Assembly: GCF_044068515.1 (NCBI RefSeq)
Contig: NZ_JBIPKI010000043.1
Location: 1 to 22,278 of the forward strand
From: Desulfurivibrio sp044068515
Lineage (GTDB): Bacteria > Desulfobacterota > Desulfobulbia > Desulfobulbales > Desulfurivibrionaceae
Reading direction: 5' to 3'
DNA: 22,278 nucleotides
Under the pieces are notes generated by a model that ran no database searches, was not told the origin of the DNA, and saw nothing but the letters and a program-made list of their open reading frames with translations. Shown here in pieces: positions 1-6,473 of this stretch (positions within the stretch are counted from its first letter, which is position 1; every line of letters starts with the position of its first letter). Both the position numbers and the translations under genes were made by a program.

Positions 1-128
1 CGGTCGGCAAAGCCCTTGTAGCGGGCGCCGGCAAAACCGTCAACCTGGGCTTTGGCCTGGGGCCAGTTGTCGTAAATTCCCGGCACCCGGCCCGCGGCTA
101 CCGCGTAAAATTTCTTTTTGGTCGTCAT
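1..128 (-). CDS. rnhA: Ribonuclease HI, N-terminal part (cut by window edge)
   Basis: Only the first 42 codons are present, read leftwards from the ATG at 126-128. The N-terminus has the Caulimovirus viroplasmin/RNase H1 N-terminal pattern: a basic start (MTTKKKFYAVAAGR), then VPGIYDNWPQA and a conserved GARYKGF near residue 35. In this family the small domain binds RNA/DNA hybrids and precedes the RNase H catalytic domain, which would lie beyond position 1. Such enzymes remove RNA from hybrids in the cytoplasm. The catalytic residues cannot be seen, so the full-length product is inferred from the N-terminal domain alone. Confidence 0.75.
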   Translation of the reverse strand, partial: MTTKKKFYAVAAGRVPGIYDNWPQAKAQVDGFAGARYKGFAD

Positions 129-361
129 TTCTATCCTTAAAGGGGGTGGCCCGGACAGCAAAAAATCCAGCACCACCGCAGGTTTTTGCGCCGGCCCGGC
201 CATTACAGAGTTTCCTGCCGGGCCGGGACAACATCCGGCAAACCTGCGGTGATACTGGACTTAAGCCGGCTCGGCCCCCGTTCGGGCCGCCGCCGGGTCA
301 AGCTTCCATTCGTTCAGGAGAGGGTCGCTTGCAGATCCTGCTTAAATGACCAGCCGGATAA
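129..361. other. Intergenic region with a short GC hairpin
   Basis: No convincing gene is present. It separates two minus-strand genes. A GC hairpin (CGGCCC at 272-277, GGGCCG at 284-289) lies downstream of the PPGRG-repeat gene but has no T-tract, so it is not a clear intrinsic terminator. Open frames here lack ribosome sites. Confidence 0.4.
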
Positions 362-772
362 TCAGCGCCCGTAGCGGCCGCCCCGCCCCGGGGGACCTTC
401 CCCATCGGGACCAAGGCCGCGGCCCGGAGGAGTTTCCCGGCCGAGTCCCCTGCCGGGAGGATCATCCCGGCGCAGGCCGCGGCCGGGTTCGGTCGGAACT
501 GCTTCGGGCAGGTTCATGTGCCGCTCCCGGGCCCGTTGCAGCATGCGCTCGTGATGCTCGCTGCGGATGCGCTGCCGTTCCTCTTCGGTTTCAGCGGCCC
601 GGAGGCGGTTGCGGTATTCCATCCGTTCTCCGTAGGTCATGATCTGGCTGCCGAAGATCTGCTCCTCCAAGCCGGCCTCCTGGGCGGCGGCCGGGCGCTC
701 ACCGACCACCAGGCCGGCCAGCAGCAGCGCGGCGCTCAACATCAAGGTTAAAAACCAGCTGCTCTTCTTCAT
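362..772 (-). CDS. Small secreted protein with C-terminal PPGRG repeats
   Basis: This 136-residue protein starts with a clear Sec signal peptide (MKKSSW, then a Leu/Ala-rich core, cleavage near AAA-QEAG at about residue 30). The ATG at 770-772 follows a good GGGAGGA ribosome site. Residues 33-85 form a charged helical stretch with a GSQIMTYGERMEYRNRLRAA motif, a pattern I recall from uncharacterised exported proteobacterial proteins in which the spacing of Arg, Glu and His is conserved. From residue about 95 the chain is low complexity: four PPGRG/PGRGL units separated by acidic or basic linkers, ending GGRYGR. It is probably periplasmic or surface-exposed. Function is unknown; the tail could bind anionic polymers, but that is only an inference. 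Confidence 0.75.
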   Translation of the reverse strand: MKKSSWFLTLMLSAALLLAGLVVGERPAAAQEAGLEEQIFGSQIMTYGERMEYRNRLRAAETEEERQRIRSEHHERMLQRARERHMNLPEAVPTEPGRGLRRDDPPGRGLGRETPPGRGLGPDGEGPPGRGGRYGR

Positions 773-912
773 AACCGTCCTCCCTTGTCGTTCTTTGCCG
801 GGGTCCCGGCTGCGGCGGACCAGAGTTCGCCCCGGGTCGCGGAGATCAACTGCCGGCCGGCAAAAGCCGGTGTCGGCTTCCTATCTCAAAATATCGCGCC
901 TCCCCGACAGTG

Positions 913-1689
913 TCAAGCGAGCTCCCCAATCCCCTTGTCAACCCCGGCTTCGCCGGTCGCCGGTTTGCGCATCAGGGCCACGTCCTTGGCGGGAATCTCG
1001 CAGCTCCAGCCGCGCTGGGCCGCCAGCAACCGCAGGGTGGCTTCGCGATAAAAAACGACATGGGTGGGATCCTGGCGGTAGTGCCAGACGGCAAAGCGGG
1101 CGTCGTCGGTCTGGAAGCAGGTCATCACCGCCAGCCAGCCGCCGGGTCGCAGCAGTTGGCCCAAACGATCGAACTCGGCAGCGGGCCGATGAAAGTGTTC
1201 GATTGCTTCCGTGCAGGTGATGAAGTCGTAGGTTTGCTCCAGCGGGGCGGGATCGGGGCAAAAAAAGGGATCGTAGAGCGCCGTCGGGTGGCCCGCTTCG
1301 GCCAGCATCGCCGCCAGGGCCGGGCCGGGACCGCAGCCGTAATCGAGCCCCCGCGCCCCCGGGGCCAGCCGGAGCAGCAGGGGCTCGGCCAGCCGGGCCA
1401 GAAAACGGCGGTAAGCGGGATCGGCGGGATCATTCTCATGCTGCAGATAATGGCGGTATTCCAACGCCGGCCCCGGGCGCTGGCCGGGCTCGAGCAAGGT
1501 CGCGGCGCAGGTCGGGCAGCGCCGGTAGTCGCGATCGCCGACGCTCAAAAAGGGCTGCGGCCCCCCGGCCCGGCAAACCGGGCACAACCCCGGCGGCTCG
1601 TCGACCAGGGCGGTTCGGGAGTCCTGTTCCGGACGAGGATGGCGGGTCGGGGCCACGCTTCCGGCCCCGGTGCGGCGCTTATCAGGCAA
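913..1689 (-). CDS. SAM-dependent methyltransferase with N-terminal zinc ribbon
   Basis: The protein is a class I methyltransferase of the Methyltransf_23 type. Near the N-terminus are two CxxC pairs (CPVC, CPTC), a small zinc ribbon. Then comes the SAM-binding motif I LDYGCGPG, an acidic end of beta-2 (ALYDPFF), a TCTEAIEHF motif typical of this family, and LLRPGGWLAVMT. The frame runs on to 1719, but the best-placed start is the TTG at 1687-1689, about 10 nt after AGGAG; a downstream GTG is also possible. The C-terminus carries HVVFYREATLRLLA, usual for these enzymes. The substrate is unknown. It stands alone between divergent neighbours, so context does not help. Confidence 0.8.
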   Translation of the reverse strand: MPDKRRTGAGSVAPTRHPRPEQDSRTALVDEPPGLCPVCRAGGPQPFLSVGDRDYRRCPTCAATLLEPGQRPGPALEYRHYLQHENDPADPAYRRFLARLAEPLLLRLAPGARGLDYGCGPGPALAAMLAEAGHPTALYDPFFCPDPAPLEQTYDFITCTEAIEHFHRPAAEFDRLGQLLRPGGWLAVMTCFQTDDARFAVWHYRQDPTHVVFYREATLRLLAAQRGWSCEIPAKDVALMRKPATGEAGVDKGIGELA

Positions 1690-1754
1690 TGGTCTGTTTC
1701 TCCTCTCGCTGGGCAACAAGGCAGTTCCGGCATGGTCGCGCCGCCCACCTTAAC

Positions 1755-1772
1755 CAAGGGGCCGGCCCCTTG
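1755..1772. promoter_or_regulatory. 18-bp perfect palindrome upstream of the cytochrome gene
   Basis: CAAGGGGCC is followed directly by GGCCCCTTG, a perfect 18-bp palindrome in the gap between the divergent methyltransferase and cytochrome genes. It has no T-tract immediately beside it, so an operator or cruciform-type site is as likely as a terminator. No regulator can be named. Confidence 0.35.
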
Positions 1773-1806
1773 TCCACCCCTTCCCTTTTTATCATCCTGC
1801 TTGCCG

Positions 1807-1835
1807 TTGAGTTCCGGGCAGCCAACTGCTATCCT
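1807..1835 (+). promoter_or_regulatory. Candidate sigma70 promoter of the cytochrome c gene
   Basis: TTGAGT at 1807-1812 and TATCCT at 1830-1835 are 17 bp apart, placed about 40 bp before the ATG. The match is by eye only. Confidence 0.4.
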
Positions 1836-1875
1836 GGAAACAAGGTTTTAATTTTTTAGCCAAAGGAGGAGAGAC

Positions 1876-3342
1876 ATGAACGTGAAAAGATGCATCGTGT
1901 TGGCTGGAGCCCTCGGCGGCCTGTTGCTGGCGCCATTTCTCTTCACCGGGATCGGCACCGCCATGGAAAAGCCCGACCCGGAACTTTTCCCCTACGCCCC
2001 CTCCCTGCTGCGCTACCAGGAAAGCGGGGCCTCTTTCACCCCGCCACAAGTCTGCGCCGGCTGCCACCCCATCCAGTATGAAGAATGGACCGCCTCCATG
2101 CACGCCCTGTCCTGGCACGATCCGGTTTACCAGGGCGAACTGGTAAAAGCCCTGGAGGCGGTGGGCCCGGAGGTCGCCAAACAGTGCATCGGCTGCCATA
2201 CCCCGGCCGGGCTGGTGACCGGCGAGGTCACGGGGGCGGGAATCAGCGGCCTCAGCGACATGGCTCTGGCTGGAGTTTCCTGCGATATCTGCCATTCGGT
2301 CAGCGGCCACAGCGGCTGGGAAACCCCCTACCGGCAACCGGAAAATGGCTCCCTGATTTTGTCCCCCGGCCGGGACGGCGAGACCGGTCCGGTCCGGACC
2401 AAATACGTGCCCTATAAGCCCAATACCGGCTGCGGGGCCGGCTTTCACGAATGCGTCGAGCAACCCCTGCTCAAAACCGCCGAACTCTGCGCCAACTGCC
2501 ACCAGGTTCACCACTACCGGACCCATACCCCGCTGGAAGCCACCTACCGGGAATGGAAGGACGGGCCTTACCAGGTCAAGGGCATCCACTGCCAGGATTG
2601 TCACATGGTGGACAGCGAAACCTTTTTGCGCTCGGCCGATACCTTCCAGAAGCCCCAACGGGGCGAGTACCGCCACTATTTCAACGGGGCCAATTTCCTG
2701 GTTTACGCCCTGGTGGAACAGGCCGCGCTGAAAAAAGGCGACCAGAAACTGGCCGCCAACGCCCGCAACAAGTTCGAGATGGCGGTGGCCCGGCTCCAGG
2801 CCGCCGCCGACCTGGAAATCACCCCGCTTTACCGGGATGAACAATTGGCCGAACTGCGGGTCCGGGTGAAAAATATCCGGGCCGGCCACAACCTGCCCAC
2901 CTCCCTGACCAATATCCGCCAGGTCTGGCTGGAATTGACGGTCAAGGACGCCCAGGGCAACGTGGTCATGACCACCGGCACGGTGGATGAAAAGGGCGAC
3001 CTGCCGGCCAACGCCCGCAAATTCAACTCCGAGGGAATGGGCGAGGGCTTTCATTTCGCCCTCGATCCCTGGGAGGTGATCGCCTTTTCCCGCCACGACA
3101 CGATCCCGCCCCGGGGCTACCGCGATGTCTATTACGGGGTGACCGCCGGCCAGGCGACAGGCCCCCTGACCGCCGAGGCGACCCTGCGCTACCGCCAGGC
3201 CGACCAGAAGGTGGCCCACGCCCTGCTGGCGGCGGTGCCCGAGGATATGGACCTGGCCGAGATCTACGGCCTCACCGAGATGCCGGACCTGCCGGTGGTG
3301 GATATGGTCAGCCGGAGCGTCACCGTGGCGGCCAAAGAGTAG
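1876..3342 (+). CDS. Exported five-heme cytochrome c
   Basis: The protein has 488 residues and five CxxCH heme-attachment motifs, at about residues 60-64 (CAGCH), 104-108 (CIGCH), 136-140 (CDICH), 205-209 (CANCH) and 239-243 (CQDCH). All are in the N-terminal half, in the arrangement of cytochrome c-552/554-type multiheme proteins. An N-terminal hydrophobic signal or anchor (about residues 6-29) sends it to the periplasm. The C-terminal half (about 260-488) has no heme site and looks beta-rich, with GHNLPT and WLELTVKDAQG, as in related multiheme electron carriers. The start is fixed by AAAGGAGGAG just before ATG 1876. The role is probably periplasmic electron transfer; partner and acceptor are not visible. 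tpx follows on the same strand 102 bp later. Confidence 0.85.
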   Translation: MNVKRCIVLAGALGGLLLAPFLFTGIGTAMEKPDPELFPYAPSLLRYQESGASFTPPQVCAGCHPIQYEEWTASMHALSWHDPVYQGELVKALEAVGPEVAKQCIGCHTPAGLVTGEVTGAGISGLSDMALAGVSCDICHSVSGHSGWETPYRQPENGSLILSPGRDGETGPVRTKYVPYKPNTGCGAGFHECVEQPLLKTAELCANCHQVHHYRTHTPLEATYREWKDGPYQVKGIHCQDCHMVDSETFLRSADTFQKPQRGEYRHYFNGANFLVYALVEQAALKKGDQKLAANARNKFEMAVARLQAAADLEITPLYRDEQLAELRVRVKNIRAGHNLPTSLTNIRQVWLELTVKDAQGNVVMTTGTVDEKGDLPANARKFNSEGMGEGFHFALDPWEVIAFSRHDTIPPRGYRDVYYGVTAGQATGPLTAEATLRYRQADQKVAHALLAAVPEDMDLAEIYGLTEMPDLPVVDMVSRSVTVAAKE

Positions 3343-3382
3343 ACCCGTCGGCCGGCGGGGACAGCCCCATACCGTAAAAATC

Positions 3383-3418
3383 GGGCTCCGGGACCGGGCC
3401 GATCCGGTTCCGGAGCCC
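3383..3418. terminator. Strong hairpin between the cytochrome gene and tpx
   Basis: Two 15-nt arms (3383-3397 and 3404-3418) pair with a single wobble around a 6-nt loop. On the plus strand no T-run follows, but a run of A precedes it (3376-3380), so read on the minus strand it would end in T5 like an intrinsic terminator. It could attenuate cytochrome transcription before tpx or block antisense transcription. Confidence 0.5.
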
Positions 3419-3444
3419 TGATCAAACCCAGGGAGGAACCAGCA

Positions 3445-3945
3445 ATGGCTGAAATCACCGCGGGAGGAAAACCCGTCCACACCAGTGGCGAGCTGCCGGC
3501 AATCGGCAGTCCCGCCCCGGATTTTCTGCTGACCAAAAACGACCTCAGCGATGTCAGCCTCAAGGACTTCGCCGGCCAAAGGATCGTCCTCAACATCTTT
3601 CTCAGCGTGGACACCGGCACCTGCGCCACCAGCGTCCGCCGCTTCAACGCCGAGATCGACAAGGTCGCCAACGCCGTCTGTCTCTGCGTTTCCCGCGATC
3701 TGCCCTTCGCCCAGGCCCGCTTCTGCGGGGCCGAGGGCCTGGACCGGGTCATCTCCGTTTCCGAACTGCGCAACCTGGATTTCGGGGAACGCTACGGGGT
3801 GAGAATCAGCGACGGCCCCCTGGCCGGCCTGCTGGCCCGCTCGGTAGTGGTAATCGACGAAAAGGGGAAGGTGATTTACCGCCAGCTGGTGCCGGAAATC
3901 CAGAACGAACCGGATTACGAGGCCGCCCTGGCGATTCTCCGCTAA
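3445..3945 (+). CDS. tpx: Thiol peroxidase Tpx (atypical 2-Cys peroxiredoxin)
   Basis: The 166-residue protein matches the Tpx family throughout and at the family's normal length. The peroxidatic cysteine is C60 in SVDTGTCATSVRRFN and the resolving cysteine is C94 in PFAQARFCGAEGL. The substrate-site and C-terminal signatures YGVRISDGPLAGLLARSVVVIDE and EPDYEAALAIL are present. It reduces hydrogen peroxide and organic hydroperoxides with thioredoxin as electron donor. A GGGAGGA ribosome site precedes the ATG. Its stop overlaps by a few bases the stop of the convergent gene on the other strand. It may share a transcript with the cytochrome gene, but a strong hairpin lies between them. Confidence 0.95.
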   Translation: MAEITAGGKPVHTSGELPAIGSPAPDFLLTKNDLSDVSLKDFAGQRIVLNIFLSVDTGTCATSVRRFNAEIDKVANAVCLCVSRDLPFAQARFCGAEGLDRVISVSELRNLDFGERYGVRISDGPLAGLLARSVVVIDEKGKVIYRQLVPEIQNEPDYEAALAILR

Positions 3946-4430
3946 ACGCGGTCCTTGCGCCGGGCAAAAAAGAGGGCGGTGCCGATAAAGCCCCAAATCA
4001 CGGCCAGGGCCATGATCCAGCGCTGCCCGGTCCCGGGGGCCCCGGGGGCGACCGCAACCTCCGCCCCCGGCTCGGTCGTGGCAAGATCAATATGGGCCAT
4101 GGCGCCATGCCCGGCCAACCGGGCCTGCACCGCCCAGGCGCCGGGCAGCTCCAGATCGGGGACAAAAGCGAAGCGGCCCTGGTCGTCGGCGGTGCCGGCA
4201 AGCCAGGGCCGGGCCGGGTTATCCGGGGCGAACACGGTGATTTGGGCTCCGGCCATGGGCTGACCGGTATCATAAAGGGCCTGCACCACCACCCCCGGAG
4301 CCGGGCGATATTCCACCAGGGCCCCGTGGGCCGCCGCCGCCGCCGGCAGCAGCAGCGCCCAACCCAGGCCAACCAGCCCCACCAGCCCCGACCAGAAAAA
4401 CCCGCCCAGCCAAGCAACCCAAACACCCAT
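3942..4430 (-). CDS. Exported Ig-like/carboxypeptidase-regulatory-like protein with C-terminal anchor
   Basis: This 162-residue protein has an N-terminal signal peptide ending near AAAAAHG. A single beta-sandwich domain (about residues 35-120) follows, with the QPMAGAQITVFAPD / ADDQGRFAFVPDLELPGAWAVQA pattern of carboxypeptidase-regulatory or CnaB/DUF4198-like folds. One transmembrane helix (WIMALAVIWGFIGTALFFA) and a positive end RRKDRV complete it. The start is ATG 4428-4430, 8 nt after a perfect AGGAGG. The layout (mature N-terminus starting with His, sandwich, membrane anchor) resembles accessory components of nickel/cobalt uptake systems such as NikL-type proteins. That is analogy, not proof: no transporter gene is in the window. 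It is the last gene of the minus-strand group. Confidence 0.6.
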   Translation of the reverse strand: MGVWVAWLGGFFWSGLVGLVGLGWALLLPAAAAAHGALVEYRPAPGVVVQALYDTGQPMAGAQITVFAPDNPARPWLAGTADDQGRFAFVPDLELPGAWAVQARLAGHGAMAHIDLATTEPGAEVAVAPGAPGTGQRWIMALAVIWGFIGTALFFARRKDRV

Positions 4431-4540
4431 CAAAAAAACCTCCTGTCAGCTGACTTCCGGCCAACTAAAAAGTAAAACCTGCCCCATCACAATAAAGGCA
4501 ATCTATTATCTATCAAACACGGTAACCCCTGCAACCAAGA

Positions 4541-4649
4541 GGTAAACGCGCGCCAGTGCCGCAGGTTGGCGCAAGCAGGCCTCCCGGCCATACCTAGGTA
4601 TGCCGGGTGGACTGATCGCGCCAAGATGCGGTGCTGGCGCGCGTTTACC
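4541..4649. repeat. Palindromic intergenic element, copy A
   Basis: This is a 109-bp imperfect palindrome. The outer stem is a perfect 16-bp pairing (4541-4556 with 4634-4649). An inner stem follows (about 4557-4572 with 4618-4633), interrupted by a 2x2 purine loop. After a 3x3 internal loop a 3-bp stem (4576-4578 with 4612-4614) leads to an apical hairpin (4583-4588 with 4602-4607). It shares conserved blocks TGCCGCAG, TTGGCGCAAGCAG, CTGATCGCGCCAAGATGCGG and GTAAACG/CGTTTAC ends with copy B at 6366-6473, in the same orientation. The TAA stop of the minus-strand gene on its right lies inside its right arm at 4645-4647. Confidence 0.8.
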
Positions 4650-5406
4650 GGCAGTGGCCTTCGCCGGCATGGCCCAGATGCACGCCGCGCAGGGAGAGAT
4701 CATGCGCCCCGCCGGCGGCAAAAGGCGCGAAACCGAGGGCCTCGAGGTTCATGGGGTCGGCGGCGTCCTTGTCGGCCCGGCCGAAAATATGATCAAAATG
4801 GAAGGTCATCTCCAGGTCGGCCCGGCCTCCGGCCACGACAAAGCCTTTGCGCTCATCACCGACAAACTCGCCGCATTGATAGCGCAGCTCTTCCCGGCTG
4901 CCCAGCCGGAAATCCCCCTGGCGGCCCTCCTTCTCGGCCCGGCCGATCAGCAGCAGGGAATAGCCGGCGGCCGGGCCAGTCGCCGCCACCGGCATCCGCC
5001 AGGAAATGGCATTGTAATGCCCGGCCGGGGCGGCAACGGCCTCGCCCACCGGCACCGGCGGCTCCTCGGGGCTGCCGGCGGCCAGATCGACGGTCAGCGG
5101 GCCGGCCAGGGCAACTTGCCGGGTGGCGGAAATATCGCCGCCCGCCTGGGCGTCGTAAGGAGGGGAGGTCTGATAGGCGGTGATCTCGGCCAGGGTAACA
5201 TAGGCGTGGCTGAAGGTAAGCTGCCAGCCGTCCTTGCTCAACTTGGGGGCGAGAAAGCCTTCGGTGATCAGCTCTTCGCCGTTGGCGTAAAACTGCAGTT
5301 GGCCGGAGCCGGCCAGAGCCGCGCCGCCCGAACCCAGCAGCCCCAACCCCAGGATAAGCCCGCCAACCAGCCCTTGTCGTCCCAACCACCGCCACCACTC
5401 TTTCAT
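4645..5406 (-). CDS. Exported His-rich protein of unknown function
   Basis: This 253-residue protein starts at ATG 5404-5406 behind AAGGAGG. A signal peptide covers about residues 1-33 (hydrophobic core LVGGLILGLGLLGSGGAALA). The mature part looks beta-rich. It contains HYNAISW, a CGEF cysteine, a striking TFHFDHIFG motif near residue 207 and the ending HLGHAGEGHC. Clustered His and the terminal Cys could form a metal site (inferred). I recall the FHFDHIFG and GEGHC signatures from uncharacterised proteins but cannot name a family. The gene lies upstream of the anchored beta-sandwich protein on the same strand, with palindromic element A between them supplying the stop codon. Its leader can form a hairpin that hides the ribosome site. 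Confidence 0.65.
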   Translation of the reverse strand: MKEWWRWLGRQGLVGGLILGLGLLGSGGAALAGSGQLQFYANGEELITEGFLAPKLSKDGWQLTFSHAYVTLAEITAYQTSPPYDAQAGGDISATRQVALAGPLTVDLAAGSPEEPPVPVGEAVAAPAGHYNAISWRMPVAATGPAAGYSLLLIGRAEKEGRQGDFRLGSREELRYQCGEFVGDERKGFVVAGGRADLEMTFHFDHIFGRADKDAADPMNLEALGFAPFAAGGAHDLSLRGVHLGHAGEGHCR

Positions 5407-5410
5407 GTCG

Positions 5411-5453
5411 TCCTCCTTGTTATCAATTTAAAATTCGTGTTACACAAGGAGGA
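5411..5453 (-). promoter_or_regulatory. Leader hairpin that would hide the Shine-Dalgarno of the His-rich protein
   Basis: The minus-strand ribosome site ACAAGGAGGA (5420 down to 5411) is perfectly complementary over 10 bp to UCCUCCUUGU (5453 down to 5444), with a 23-nt AT-rich loop. If both arms are transcribed the site is paired and translation could be controlled. The promoter predicted just upstream would start RNA near 5448, inside the first arm, which argues against it unless another promoter is used. Confidence 0.4.
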
Positions 5454-5454
5454 A

Positions 5455-5482
5455 AATAAACCGCCGACCGGCGAACTGTCAA
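5455..5482 (-). promoter_or_regulatory. Candidate sigma70 promoter of the His-rich protein gene
   Basis: On the minus strand TTGACA (5482-5477) and TTTATT (5460-5455) are separated by 16 bp, about 50 bp before the ATG. Confidence 0.45.
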
Positions 5483-5527
5483 CATTTTAGGTAAAAATTC
5501 GCCGGCCAGCGGCTATGCGGTGGTTTT

Positions 5528-6163
5528 TCAGTGGCCGTGATGATGGCCGTTCACCTGCCGCCGCCGCCGGGCGGCCCGCCGTTGGCGGATCATCACCGCG
5601 TCTTCGGCCTGGTCAAGATAGGCCTGGCGCAGGGCCGCGTCGAAGTCGCCGATTTCCCCGCCATGCTCCCGGGCGGCGGCTTGAGCTGCCTCTGCCGAGG
5701 CGAAGGCCATCTTGCTGGTCCGACTCATGGTCGCCGGCAGGTCGGAGCCGATCAGATAGCTGGCCTGCTCCACCTCCACCAGGGGTTTGATCTCGTCAGC
5801 AGCCCCGAAATCGGCGGCATAAATCGCCTTGGGACCGCGGTCAATATTCAAGGCCAGGCTCAGGGAGGCGCAACGCAGCGAACAGGTTGCATCCACCAGT
5901 TCGTCCTCGTAATGGATCAGGTGGCGGCTGTGCTGCCACTGGCGCCGGTCCATCCCGCAATAGGGGCACTTGGGGTACTTGGCCAGTTCGTTTTCCAGGG
6001 GAGCGGGATCGGGCGCGGTCTTGGGCATGAACTGCAGGGGAGTCCCGTCGGTTGCGGCCGCCCCCGCCAGTGCCGGCCGCAGCAAAACCACCCCGGCCAC
6101 AGCGCTCAGTCCCAGCACCTGCAAAACCTGGCGGCGATTCATTCCTTCGCTAACCTTATCCAT
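5528..6163 (-). CDS. nosL: NosL family copper-binding protein with Tat-like signal
   Basis: The 211-residue protein carries the NosL signature CPYCGMD with C66, C69 and M71, and downstream family features: HLIHYEDELVDATCSLRCASL, then a DFGAADEIKPL strand and a YLIGSDLPATM segment. NosL proteins bind Cu(I) in the periplasm and are best known for assisting nitrous oxide reductase; relatives occur outside nos clusters. The N-terminus NRRQVLQVLGLSAVAG resembles a Tat signal, and there is no lipobox cysteine, unlike many NosL lipoproteins. The C-terminus ends in a His-rich NGHHHGH tail. GGAGGAGAG before ATG 6161-6163 chooses this start over an upstream frame extension. No nos gene is nearby. Its upstream region carries a CRP/FNR-like palindrome next to a promoter. 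Confidence 0.85.
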   Translation of the reverse strand: MDKVSEGMNRRQVLQVLGLSAVAGVVLLRPALAGAAATDGTPLQFMPKTAPDPAPLENELAKYPKCPYCGMDRRQWQHSRHLIHYEDELVDATCSLRCASLSLALNIDRGPKAIYAADFGAADEIKPLVEVEQASYLIGSDLPATMSRTSKMAFASAEAAQAAAREHGGEIGDFDAALRQAYLDQAEDAVMIRQRRAARRRRQVNGHHHGH

Positions 6164-6267
6164 CGCAATCTCTCCTCCGGTGTTGTCATTTCGCAAAGCA
6201 AGTCGCCTCGCCGGCCACCAAACCCCGCCCGCCAGGCCCCGCCACAAAGTAGCAATATACCACCCCC

Positions 6268-6296
6268 ACTATAAAAGCGCGCCCCTACCCCCACAA
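6268..6296 (-). promoter_or_regulatory. Candidate nosL promoter
   Basis: On the minus strand TTGTGG (6296-6291), 17 bp, then TATAGT (6273-6268). The -10 is good and the -35 poor, which fits an activator-dependent promoter with the palindrome at 6297-6313 directly upstream. Confidence 0.4.
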
Positions 6297-6313
6297 TGCG
6301 ACAAATTGTCGCA
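6297..6313. promoter_or_regulatory. Candidate activator site (perfect 8+1+8 palindrome) upstream of nosL
   Basis: TGCGACAA, one A, then TTGTCGCA form a perfect inverted repeat. Its centre lies about 44 bp before the predicted nosL transcription start, close to the -41.5 spacing of class II CRP/FNR-family activators. The half-site TGCGA resembles the CRP half-site TGTGA. The regulator is unknown. Confidence 0.5.
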
Positions 6314-6365
6314 GAAAAACCATGCAAAAAGAAAGCAAGCAAAATGGCAAACTATGGCAAGGGAA

Positions 6366-6473
6366 GTAAACGTTCAGAAGTGCCGCAGATTGGCGCAAGC
6401 AGTCCCGGGGATTATAGCAGCGCTATATCACCGGGGCTGATCGCGCCAAGATGCGGTGCTACTGGACGTTTAC
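6366..6473. repeat. Palindromic intergenic element, copy B
   Basis: This is the second copy of the element at 4541-4649, in the same orientation. The outer stem 6366-6377 pairs with 6462-6473, followed after one A/A mismatch by 6379-6387 with 6452-6460. The inner stem 6390-6396 pairs with 6443-6449, with tandem G/A mismatches between the two. The 3x3 loop AAG/ATC and the 3-bp stem above it are kept, and an apical hairpin has a different but still self-complementary sequence. The TAA stop of the DUF2798-type gene lies inside the right arm at 6470-6472. Confidence 0.8.

Noticed and set aside
1792..3996. 734-codon open frame on the minus strand across the cytochrome and tpx genes
   Set aside because: It is antisense to two clearly recognised genes; its open length is a by-product of high-GC codon use. 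It has low-complexity Gly/Val/Gln composition.
4541..6473. Integron attC sites: palindromes holding the stop codon of the preceding gene
   Set aside because: Size and placement fit, but the ends (GTAAACG/CGTTTAC) do not match the RYYYAAC and GTTRRRY core sites, and the nosL gene between them has no such site.
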